Below are positions 8,151 through 15,211 of a stretch of 15,692 bases of DNA, piece after piece. The DNA is taken from NCBI GenBank assembly GCA_020439605.1, contig JAGQSI010000016.1:1-15692 (forward strand), written 5' to 3'. The position numbers and the translations under genes are program-made. How positions within the stretch are numbered: the first letter of the stretch is position 1; each line of letters starts with the position of its first letter. The stretch is from Acidimicrobiales bacterium. Lineage in GTDB: Bacteria; Actinomycetota; Acidimicrobiia; Acidimicrobiales; Iamiaceae. The notes beneath the pieces are model-generated. The model was not told the origin of the DNA. It did not search any database and saw nothing but the letters and a program-made list of their open reading frames with translations.

Positions 8151-8354
8151 CTATTCCTTCACTGGAATTGGACATGCGACGGGAGTCCCTCGAAGTTTGC
8201 GGTAGGTGACCAGAGCTGCGCCGGTTGCGACTGCGGCTCCTAGACCGGCAACGTCGTTGCCAGTCGCGGTGGAGGTCACGATTGCCACAGCGTAGGCGGG
8301 GAGCAAGGTCCTTGAGATTGCACAGACGTTGATCTTCGAGAGTGCTGAGTTCAT
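8151..8354 (-). CDS. Small two-helix membrane protein, unknown function, first gene of putative metal-responsive unit
   Basis: A 67-residue protein that I do not recognise. It has two hydrophobic stretches (about 13-30 and 35-51, rich in Ala/Val/Gly) joined by a short GND turn, one cysteine before the first helix (C11, NVCAIS) and one after the second (C61, VACPIPV). Paired cysteines at the two ends of a helical hairpin would suit thiol-based metal handling, but this is inference. Start ATG 8354 is chosen because a -10-like TACCCT sits seven bases upstream, fitting a leaderless message; no ribosome site lies at a normal distance. An in-frame start at 8417 would read through the operator palindrome and adds 21 non-hydrophobic residues. 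It is followed after two bases by the MerE-like gene, so the two are almost certainly cotranscribed. Confidence 0.65.
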   Translation of the reverse strand: MNSALSKINVCAISRTLLPAYAVAIVTSTATGNDVAGLGAAVATGAALVTYRKLRGTPVACPIPVKE

Positions 8355-8368
8355 ACCCCATAGGGTAT
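8353..8368. promoter_or_regulatory. CsoR/RcnR-type operator palindrome
   Basis: ATACCCCATAGGGTAT is an inverted repeat with perfect 6-bp arms (ATACCC/GGGTAT) around a 4-base centre. It has the form of operators bound by CsoR-family metal or sulfur-stress repressors (TACCCC...GGGTA type). It covers the predicted -10 box and the first bases of the 67-residue protein's start codon, an ideal place for repression. The regulator itself is not in the window. It also lies upstream of the divergent acyltransferase-like gene, so it might act on both. Confidence 0.6.
8362..8367 (-). promoter_or_regulatory. Putative -10 box of a leaderless promoter
   Basis: On the minus strand TACCCT fits the actinobacterial TANNNT -10 pattern and ends seven bases before the ATG at 8354, so transcription could begin on the start codon itself. 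No convincing -35 is seen, and the box is formed by one arm of the operator palindrome. Inference from spacing only. Confidence 0.4.
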
Positions 8369-8481
8369 CACCTCTCTCAAGGGTTTGCTCGGCGGCGAAA
8401 GCTGGACCAGCTTCCATCCGCCAAGACGCCGGGTGCCGATCTCATTTCGAAGTAACTGCTCACAGCGATTGGTGGTCAAAG

Positions 8482-8508
8482 AAGGAGTGACATATGGTCC
8501 AGACCTGA
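8482..8508 (+). other. Strong ribosome site and ATG of a four-codon reading frame
   Basis: AAGGAG (8482-8487) is followed after six bases by ATG 8494, the best-looking initiation signal in this area, yet that frame reads only Met-Val-Gln-Thr and stops at TGA 8506-8508. It is out of frame with the long acyltransferase-like gene that covers the site. It may be chance, a mini-cistron, or a sign of a sequence error or frameshift near the gene's true start. Confidence 0.3.
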
Positions 8509-9566
8509 CGCTCCCCCTCGGTCCGAAAAATGACAGCCTGCTTGAAAAAGCAGCCGAACAACTCGCTGATATGTTCGGCGTGCATCGCCAACTCGACAAG
8601 CTGCTGTACCAATCTGCCCAGGAGGTAGGTGGGATCGAGTTCGAGACCATCTTCGCTCCGATTTCGCCGGAGTCCCTGTCTGCCAAGGTCCGCCCCGATG
8701 CCATCGATCACGATCAGACCTTCTTGCGTTCATGCCCGCTCACCTCAGCAGAAACACAACAAGCGCTGGGGCTACTGGGAATTCTCCACGGCAACCACAC
8801 AGACGAAAACACAGAGGTCTTTGCCTCGTTCGCTCGGCGTGAGAAGTTCTTCGAACGATTGGCGGACGGTCAATCGTTCATATTCGTAGGGTCTCATCTG
8901 GAGTTCCAAGATGTTGGCTTCAACCTTGGATACCTGACTAGGGCGGCGCACCTGCACGGTTTCGACCGCCTTGACACCCGCACAACACTGATGATTGGGC
9001 GTTTGCTCGGCTACCTCGAGGTCATGGGTCTGAACGTAATAGATGACATCTTGAGGAAGGCATCCAATGTCCTCAAGACATTCCCTGTCAGCGGAGGCGA
9101 GGCAGTCAACGAAGGCGACATCACCGATGAGGACCTGAACCGTCGAGTCAGGGCGTTCCGCAAGCGTCAGAACGCCAGAACCAGAGAGGAGTTCATGGCA
9201 CTCATGACATCTGACCACGGTCACATCGTGATAGAGGCTGGAAGCGGCTCTAGAGATGCGAAGGACGAACATGGCCATGTGGTGATGGAACCGTTCGCGC
9301 TGGGAACTCGCGAGGACCTGTATCTAGCGGTACAGGCTGGCGCCTCGATCTATCCGGTCTTTGGTGATTACGGCAACGCCGAGGAGCCTTCAGTGGTTGA
9401 GATAGGTCCTGAGATCACCTCGCTTTCAAGCCCTCAGCAGGCTCACGACATTGGTCAGATCATTGCCAGCATGGGCAACCGTGCCAGGGGACGAGCATCC
9501 AAGGACCATCCGGACGTGGCTAGGTTCAACGTGCCAATCAGGTACGGAAACTACGACCGGGGTTAA
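8487..9566 (+). CDS. Probable glycerolipid/lysophospholipid acyltransferase-like protein (divergent LPLAT fold)
   Basis: A 359-residue soluble-looking protein. It carries the marks of the PlsC/LPLAT superfamily in the right order: FVGSHLEFQDVGF with an HX4D pair (H137, D142), VIEAGSGSRDAKDEHG (about 248-262) in the place of the EGTRS glycerophosphate-binding motif, then a strand IYPVFGDYG (288-296) resembling the VPV block. The motifs are divergent, with EAGSGSR instead of EGTRS, so the family call is moderate and the acyl acceptor unknown. The ~130 residues before the HX4D site resemble nothing I know. The start is uncertain: I used GTG 8487, but in-frame TTG 8385, GTG 8433, TTG 8469 and GTG 8472 exist and none has a well-spaced ribosome site. 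It is divergent from the metal-type unit and 54 bases upstream of the TM0106-type gene, with which it may be cotranscribed. Confidence 0.55.
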   Translation: MTYGPDLTLPLGPKNDSLLEKAAEQLADMFGVHRQLDKLLYQSAQEVGGIEFETIFAPISPESLSAKVRPDAIDHDQTFLRSCPLTSAETQQALGLLGILHGNHTDENTEVFASFARREKFFERLADGQSFIFVGSHLEFQDVGFNLGYLTRAAHLHGFDRLDTRTTLMIGRLLGYLEVMGLNVIDDILRKASNVLKTFPVSGGEAVNEGDITDEDLNRRVRAFRKRQNARTREEFMALMTSDHGHIVIEAGSGSRDAKDEHGHVVMEPFALGTREDLYLAVQAGASIYPVFGDYGNAEEPSVVEIGPEITSLSSPQQAHDIGQIIASMGNRARGRASKDHPDVARFNVPIRYGNYDRG

Positions 9567-9594
9567 CTCGCCTTTGGCTCCGGCCGCTTCGCTG

Positions 9595-9608
9595 TCACAG
9601 TCCTGTGA
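9595..9608. repeat. Perfect 14-bp palindrome just upstream of the nuclease-helicase gene
   Basis: TCACAGTCCTGTGA has perfect 6-bp arms (TCACAG/CTGTGA) around TC, and flanking TG and GACA can extend pairing with one bulged base. It lies in the 54-base gap between two rightward genes, 12 bases before the GTG start at 9621. It could be an operator or a hairpin that affects translation. I cannot assign a regulator. Confidence 0.4.
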
Positions 9609-9620
9609 GACACTCCCTAG

Positions 9621-12600
9621 GTGTTCCTTTTAGACGACGTATGGGTGGCATCAGCCTCTGATCTGGTCAGCGCTATGTATTGCGAGTACCAGGTGCTTAC
9701 CCGTCGCGCTGAAAAGGCCGGCCTCAGAGCGCCCATAGAGATCCCTGAAGATGTCATCAGGTCCCGAGCAGCAAAGCTTGGACAAGCCCACGAAAGAGCT
9801 GTCCTCGCCCAACTCATAGAGCAGTACGGACAATCAGAGTCCGCTGTGGTGAGCATCGCTCAACCCTCGACTCGCAGCAGATTGGCCCTGGAACAGGCCC
9901 ACCAGCAAACCATCGACGCAATGAAAAACGGCGCTGAGGTCATCTATCAAGCAGCGTTCTTCGATGGGACCTTTCACGGTCTTGCCGACTTCCTGGTTAG
10001 AAGCGCCGACTCACAAACGGGCGAAGTCACATATGAGGTGGCAGACACCAAACTGGCCCGCCACGCCAGGCCGGAAGCTCTCATGCAACTAGCCGCGTAT
10101 GCAGATCAGGTTGAAAAGGTGGGGCTGGGTGCGCCTAACCAGGTGCATCTATGGCTAGGTGATGGCACCCAGAGTTCGTATCCGTACTCGGACCTGAAGG
10201 TATTGCACCATCAGCGCTGGCAACGGCTGAGGCAGCTATTTGACCAACCACCTCAGATCCCTGCATGGGGTGACGGCGATGTCACCTGGTGCGGGAGATG
10301 TGAGTACTGCCAGACCCAGGTCGAAAACCGTCGAGATCTCCTGCTTGTTGCCGGAATGCGCGTAGACACCCGTCGCAAGTTACGCAGCGAGGGAATCACC
10401 ACTATTGAAGAGCTCGGGGAAGCAGAAGCTGCGCCGAGCACCATCGCCGAGAGCACCTTTGAGAACCTGCAGGCACAGGCGCAGCTTCAGTTAGCTCAAG
10501 AGATGACGGTGGATGCGAGCCATCCAGATGGAATCGTCACGGCTCAGGTCAAGGATCAACACGCATTAGCCAGCCTTCCTCCCCCAAATCCCGGAGACGT
10601 CTTCTTCGACTTCGAAGGACACCCGATGCATACCACCCCCGGTTGGTCGCAGTTCGGTCTGGAGTACTTGTTCGGGGTCCTATGTCACTCCCAAGGCGAG
10701 CAAGGAGAGACAACGTATTGGCCGGGTTGGGCCCATGACAGAAACGGCGAACGCGCCACGCTCGAGACATTCATCGACTGGCTGGTTGCGCGCAGACTAA
10801 AGCCTGGTTTCGCTGGGCTTCACGTATATCACTACGCCCCCTATGAGATAACCGCACTCAAGCGTCTGGTGCAGCGCTACGGCACCCGGGGTGACGAACT
10901 CGACATGTTGTTGCGTGAAGGGGTGTTTGTAGATCTCTACGCAACGGTACGTCGTGGCGTGAGGGTGTCCCAGCGCAGTTACAGCCTCAAGAAGCTTGAG
11001 CCCCTCTATATGGGATCAAAGCTTCGACAGAGCGAAGTCAAAGACGGCGCAGCTTCCATTGTCTGGTACGAGGAATACTGCTCGTATGTGGAGGCAGGGG
11101 ATCATGAGGAGGCAGCACAGCGTCTAGAGGCGCTTCGGTCCTACAACGAATATGACTGCCTCTCCACGCTGAAACTCAGGGACTGGTTGCTGTCCTTGCG
11201 CACTGAGGCACTGACGCAACCGACAACGCAACCCTCAACTCAGCGACCGACACCAGAATCACCCCAACCCACACAACCCGCTGCCAATTCGACCGCAGAG
11301 TTGGCGTCTCGACTCCTTCAACCCATAGCGGAACTGGCGCCATCAGAACGCAGCGCGGACCAACAAGCCACGGCAATGTTGGCAAGTGCGCTTGAATACC
11401 ATCGCCGTGAATCACTCCCATTTTGGTGGAGTTACTTCCGCCGGTTGGCCGCTTCGATAGATGAGTGGGAACACGACGGCGAGATGGTGGTACTCACTGG
11501 TCACGACACAGACCTAGTCAGTGACTGGGCCCAAGACGGGAACCTTCTCGCCCGTACATTCTCGGCCACCGTTGAACTGTCGAGCTCCTTCAAACTCACA
11601 GCAGATCCTGAGCGTGCCCGCTTCGCAATATACGGCGCCCCTTTACCGAGATATGTGCGTCAAGTTGGCGGCACAGAGCGTGGGGTAGCGCTGAATGCCA
11701 CCATAGATTCCATTGAATATCTGGGGGATTCGTCCGCTGTTGTCACAATCACCGAACGTGTCGCTCAGAACCCACAACCAATCGCCGATGGTGCTGGCTT
11801 TCCCATGGCCATAAGTATCGAGGCTTCACCTCCAACGGCTTCTGTGGCCAAGGCCGTACTTGCTCTGGTTGAGGATCTGGACAACGGCAGAGGTGGCCTG
11901 AGTTTCGATGCGCGCCCGGCCCTTGATCTGCTTCGTAGACGGCCGCCCCGTCTCATGGATTCACAAGAGCTGCCGGCTCTTGGCGAGGACAGATCGGCCA
12001 CCTTGGTGAATGTGTTGGAGCGCTTGGACCGTTCCTACCTTGCCGTGCAAGGACCACCTGGCACCGCCAAAAGTTCTATTGGAGCACAGGTAATCGCAAA
12101 GTTGGTCCAGAAAGGTTGGAGAGTTGGAATCACAGCCCAGAGCCATCGGACTATCGAGGCGCTCTTGGACAAGGCCATAGAGGCTGGAGTGGAACCATCG
12201 CGTGCCATCAAGCGAAAACCGCGTTCGGGGAATTGTGAACATCTTGGAACCCCAGTTTCGGATGCGGAGATGCTTGCCGCAGTAACGCCAGGCTCAGATG
12301 AGCACAGTGGTTTGCTGGTTGCTGGAACCGTCTGGGATTTCGTCAACGACAAGCGTCTTCCGGCGGGTTGCCTGGACCTGTTGGTCATAGATGAAGCAGG
12401 ACAGTTCTCGTTGGCAGACACGATCGCTGCTAGTCGAGCCGCACCCCGACTGATGCTTCTTGGGGACCCCCAACAACTGCCTCAGGTGAGCCAAGCCATT
12501 CATCCAGAACCCGTTGACCAGTCTGCACTTGGGTGGGTACTCAACGCGAACGACACGATAGATCCAAGGTTTGGATACCTCCTTGAGCGCACCTTCCGAA

Positions 12601-13235
12601 TGCGTAGCGAACTAGCGGAAGTGGTTTCGCGGCTCTCATATCAGGGCAAACTGCGCTCGGATCCGCTTACCTCGAAGAGGAGTCTCGAAGGCGTGGCTCC
12701 AGGTCTTCGCACGATCTTGGTGGACCACACAGATAATCGAGGTTCGTCGCTAGAAGAAGTGGCAGTGGTTGTAGACCTAGTGGAGGATCTACTTGGCCGT
12801 TCCTGGATGAACCCAGATGAGAACGAGGAGCCAGAGGCGCGTCCCCTCGCCCAGACAGACGTATTAGTTGTTGCCCCATTCAATGCGCAGGTGAATCGAC
12901 TGCGAGAGGCCCTCGATCGCGCTGGCCATAGCGATGTGGCGGTTGGGACCGTAGACAAGTTTCAGGGTCGTGAAGCGGCAGTAGTGATCGTGTCCATGGC
13001 GGCTTCATCGGCTGCGCTCAGTCCACGAGGGTCAGGCTTCTTGTTGAGCAGGCATCGCCTGAACGTAGCGATCTCCAGGGCTCAACACACTGCCTACCTT
13101 GTCCATGCTCGAACCCTGAACAGCTTCATGCCCTACTCCCCGGAGGGCTTGCTACGGCTCGGGGCGTTTGTCGCCACATCTGTTTCTGGCTTACAACCAG
13201 ATATCCAAGCCGCAGAAGTGGCCAAAGAGCCGTGA
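9621..13235 (+). CDS. TM0106-family RecB-like nuclease fused to exonuclease-like domain and SF1 helicase
   Basis: A 1204-residue fusion. (1) Residues 1-232: Cas4/RecB-like PD-(D/E)XK nuclease with D123 (GLADFL) and D142-x-K144 (EVADTKL), and C21 plus C224, C227 and C230 (WCGRCEYC), the one-plus-three cysteine layout of Fe-S nucleases. (2) About 235-275: a helical, HhH-like stretch. (3) About 325-525: DnaQ/RNase H-like domain with D330-x-E332 (FFDFEGH) and YNEYDC (D512). (4) A Thr/Gln/Pro linker, about 529-555. (5) About 560-1195: SF1 helicase with GPPGTAKSS (K817), VIDEAGQ (D924-E925), GDPQQLP (D949), VDKFQGRE (Q1115) and NVAISRAQ (R1153). The Walker A reads GTAKS instead of the usual GTGKT. 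The family is known but little studied; a role in DNA or RNA end processing is inferred from domains. Start GTG 9621 lacks a clear ribosome site but the protein begins with the family-like N-terminus. Confidence 0.85.
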   Translation: MFLLDDVWVASASDLVSAMYCEYQVLTRRAEKAGLRAPIEIPEDVIRSRAAKLGQAHERAVLAQLIEQYGQSESAVVSIAQPSTRSRLALEQAHQQTIDAMKNGAEVIYQAAFFDGTFHGLADFLVRSADSQTGEVTYEVADTKLARHARPEALMQLAAYADQVEKVGLGAPNQVHLWLGDGTQSSYPYSDLKVLHHQRWQRLRQLFDQPPQIPAWGDGDVTWCGRCEYCQTQVENRRDLLLVAGMRVDTRRKLRSEGITTIEELGEAEAAPSTIAESTFENLQAQAQLQLAQEMTVDASHPDGIVTAQVKDQHALASLPPPNPGDVFFDFEGHPMHTTPGWSQFGLEYLFGVLCHSQGEQGETTYWPGWAHDRNGERATLETFIDWLVARRLKPGFAGLHVYHYAPYEITALKRLVQRYGTRGDELDMLLREGVFVDLYATVRRGVRVSQRSYSLKKLEPLYMGSKLRQSEVKDGAASIVWYEEYCSYVEAGDHEEAAQRLEALRSYNEYDCLSTLKLRDWLLSLRTEALTQPTTQPSTQRPTPESPQPTQPAANSTAELASRLLQPIAELAPSERSADQQATAMLASALEYHRRESLPFWWSYFRRLAASIDEWEHDGEMVVLTGHDTDLVSDWAQDGNLLARTFSATVELSSSFKLTADPERARFAIYGAPLPRYVRQVGGTERGVALNATIDSIEYLGDSSAVVTITERVAQNPQPIADGAGFPMAISIEASPPTASVAKAVLALVEDLDNGRGGLSFDARPALDLLRRRPPRLMDSQELPALGEDRSATLVNVLERLDRSYLAVQGPPGTAKSSIGAQVIAKLVQKGWRVGITAQSHRTIEALLDKAIEAGVEPSRAIKRKPRSGNCEHLGTPVSDAEMLAAVTPGSDEHSGLLVAGTVWDFVNDKRLPAGCLDLLVIDEAGQFSLADTIAASRAAPRLMLLGDPQQLPQVSQAIHPEPVDQSALGWVLNANDTIDPRFGYLLERTFRMRSELAEVVSRLSYQGKLRSDPLTSKRSLEGVAPGLRTILVDHTDNRGSSLEEVAVVVDLVEDLLGRSWMNPDENEEPEARPLAQTDVLVVAPFNAQVNRLREALDRAGHSDVAVGTVDKFQGREAAVVIVSMAASSAALSPRGSGFLLSRHRLNVAISRAQHTAYLVHARTLNSFMPYSPEGLLRLGAFVATSVSGLQPDIQAAEVAKEP

Positions 13236-13280
13236 CCAGATCACACCATCTCAACCTGGGTTCGTAAACAAGCCAGACCG

Positions 13281-13308
13281 GCAGACGAGCAGTTCAGCTC
13301 AAGTCTGC
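13281..13308. terminator. Hairpin between convergent genes, probable bidirectional terminator
   Basis: GCAGAC (13281-13286) pairs with GTCTGC (13303-13308), and inside it GAGC (13287-13290) pairs with GCTC (13297-13300), leaving a six-base loop and an AA bulge: ten base pairs in all. It sits in the 105-base gap between two genes that end facing each other. No T-run follows on either strand, so it is not a classical Rho-independent terminator, but position and stem strength support a termination or RNA 3'-end role. Confidence 0.5.
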
Positions 13309-13340
13309 TCAGAAGTAGACCAGCTCTTGCTCGACACAGC

Positions 13341-14078
13341 TCACTGCCCCAGGACGTGGGCTTGGGTTGCATTGACTAGTTCAACTAGTTCTTCACGCTC
13401 GCTGGAACTGAGCGCTTCAAACGCAGGGCTCAGTGCTCGCTCGGTGGCGGCCTGGGCCTCATGCCAGAGCGGCTTCACCAAGGCCGTGTCCGGATGGGGT
13501 GCCTTCCAACCGAAAACATCCAGCATGAAGGGAGTGCGTAGCGCTACCGCAGCGTGGGGGGAAATGCCTTGGGTCACCACTGCGGCACCGTGCATGGCAC
13601 CACGAAGTTCCCGTAGCGCGTTTATCCGGTGAAGAGCTAGGGCCTTGGGCCGGTCAGGATCGGGTTCTGCCAGGGCTCTCCACCCAGCGAACAGCGGTGC
13701 AGCTGCAGGAGATGCTGCGTCAGCCACTCGCCCGGCTAGCTCGGCGAGGCGGCCAAGATCCAGGTCATCGGAGAGCTTCTCCTCGGCCCATGAGTGAGCC
13801 ACCTCGGCAAAGAGTCGGCCGGCTTCAAGCCTTGGCATTACAACAGCAGATCGTTCCCACGCCTGAGCTATGTAGTCGGGCTCGAAAAACATGAGCGCCG
13901 CCGTAGCCACTTGGGCGGGAACTTCACCAAGGACTCCGCATCTGCCCGCTACATAGAAGTCGATCTGCTCGAAGCCCAGAGTTGCCCCATGGGCATATGT
14001 GTTCATGTCCAACATGAAATGGGCTCCGAGCCCGCCTATTGAATCTCCAGAGGCCTTAGCTGCTTCGAGTGCTTCCAT
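13341..14078 (-). CDS. SCO6745 family protein (SalK-like), function unknown
   Basis: A 245-residue, Ala/Leu-rich, all-helical-looking cytoplasmic protein without signal peptide. The block GFEQIDFYVAGRCGVLGEVP, the FFEPDYIAQAWERS segment, and later PLFAGWRAL...ALALHRINALRELRGAMHGAAVV match by eye the pattern of the actinobacterial SCO6745 family (FxxGYFAGRAAPLG...LREHRGDGHVAAL). The biochemical role of this family is not established as far as I know. The start ATG 14078 has GGGAAG nine bases upstream. It lies 36 bases after the esterase stop on the same strand, so cotranscription is possible but functional linkage is not obvious. It ends facing the TM0106-type gene across a hairpin. Confidence 0.65.
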   Translation of the reverse strand: MEALEAAKASGDSIGGLGAHFMLDMNTYAHGATLGFEQIDFYVAGRCGVLGEVPAQVATAALMFFEPDYIAQAWERSAVVMPRLEAGRLFAEVAHSWAEEKLSDDLDLGRLAELAGRVADAASPAAAPLFAGWRALAEPDPDRPKALALHRINALRELRGAMHGAAVVTQGISPHAAVALRTPFMLDVFGWKAPHPDTALVKPLWHEAQAATERALSPAFEALSSSEREELVELVNATQAHVLGQ

Positions 14079-14114
14079 GGTGCTGAGCTTCCCATATTTA
14101 TCGGGGCGAAGATG

Positions 14115-15185
14115 TCACTTGGGTTGGACCGTGAACCGGGAGAAGAATTTCCACATTTCATCGTTGATGCTGAAGCTCATGTCCGTCGAACCCAGTAGAG
14201 ACGATGCTGCTGCGGCAAAACGGCTTCCCGGCCAGGAGTGGCCGCCACCGTTAACGATGAGGAACTCGACGTCGCCGCCTTGCGGGCAGTCCCAGGTGCG
14301 TCTAATGACGGAGTCTGTGAATTTGGAATCGGTTGGGTCTGGTTTGCATCCGTTTAGGTCAGCCCACTTCTGTGCCGCGGCCGGGTAGCCGGGTCCGTTG
14401 ATATCCACCTCGGTGGTTTCGGCCGGGGTGTCGTTGGCTGAGTCCTCTGACCCAGCGAGTCTCGCTACGCCGGCGCCCCCTCCGCCGTTGAACTTCAAGA
14501 TGTCGTCGGCTGTGCCGTGCACGGCCAGAACCGGAACAGGGCGGGTCGGCTTGCACCCATCAAACATCGACACCCCAGCCACTGGCGCAATGGCGGCAAA
14601 TCGGTCTGCCATGACACACGCCAGGCTGGAGCTGAGCATTGCCCCGTTGGAGAATCCTGTGGCATAGACCCGGGACCTGTCGACGCAAAGCTTTGCTTCA
14701 AGTTCATCGAGTAGCTCGGTGACGAACTCAAGATCGGTGTTGATCTTCGGGTCGGTCCCGAAGCCCCACCTAACTGGCACATCGGTTCCTTCTGGTTGCA
14801 CAACGATGAAGCCCTCCTCGTCGCCGGTGGTGGCGAGATCACCGAGCTTCGAGTGGATCGCAGCGCCTTCGGTCCAGCCATGGAAATCGACCACTAGGGG
14901 TAGGGGAGTGTCGCCATCGTGGGTTAGTGGTGTGCTGAGCAGATACCAACGGTTCGAGTCGTCAAGAAACGTCTTCTTCTCCTTGACGGAGAGGACCTGG
15001 GTGGTGCCACATCCTGAAGATGGCACTGCCTTTTGGTCTGGTAGTTGCGTTGTTGTGGTGGCCCGGGTTGGGCGAGTCTCTGTTGTGCTTGACGAAGAAG
15101 CGTTGTTCTCGCTCGACGAGCACCCAATCACAGTCGTCATCACAGCCACTGTCGCCACCGCTGAGACCGCAAGTCTTCGAATCAT
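14115..15185 (-). CDS. Lipoprotein alpha/beta-hydrolase, PHB depolymerase/feruloyl-esterase (LpqC) type
   Basis: A 356-residue exported esterase. The N-terminus is a lipoprotein signal: RR, a hydrophobic core, and lipobox VIGC with C22 as the lipid-modified residue, followed by a Ser/Thr-rich linker (about 23-50) that would tether the enzyme outside the membrane. The hydrolase domain shows DFHGWTEG (oxyanion loop), nucleophile GFSNGAM (S179), acid in HGTADDILKF (D227 or D228) and GGGHSWPG (H316). Six further cysteines suggest disulfides in an extracellular protein. Polyhydroxybutyrate, feruloylated polysaccharide or acetylxylan are possible substrates; the neighbouring glycosidase favours a carbohydrate ester. 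Start choice: ATG 15185 gives a compact signal peptide; GTG 15215 is in frame and its GTGA overlaps the upstream stop, so a 366-residue version is also possible. Confidence 0.85.
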   Translation of the reverse strand: MIRRLAVSAVATVAVMTTVIGCSSSENNASSSSTTETRPTRATTTTQLPDQKAVPSSGCGTTQVLSVKEKKTFLDDSNRWYLLSTPLTHDGDTPLPLVVDFHGWTEGAAIHSKLGDLATTGDEEGFIVVQPEGTDVPVRWGFGTDPKINTDLEFVTELLDELEAKLCVDRSRVYATGFSNGAMLSSSLACVMADRFAAIAPVAGVSMFDGCKPTRPVPVLAVHGTADDILKFNGGGGAGVARLAGSEDSANDTPAETTEVDINGPGYPAAAQKWADLNGCKPDPTDSKFTDSVIRRTWDCPQGGDVEFLIVNGGGHSWPGSRFAAAASSLLGSTDMSFSINDEMWKFFSRFTVQPK

Positions 15186-15211
15186 CTCAAGAGAGTACGA
15201 GCCAGCCGAGC

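Noticed and set aside
8149..8361. Longer MerE-like protein starting at ATG 8361
   Set aside because: The added ~70 residues are Arg/Ser-rich frame-shadow of the 67-residue membrane protein; ATG 8148 has a good ribosome site.
8772..9278. Minus-strand frame of 168 codons inside the acyltransferase-like gene
   Set aside because: No recognisable domain or ribosome site, and the forward strand carries ordered LPLAT-type motifs.
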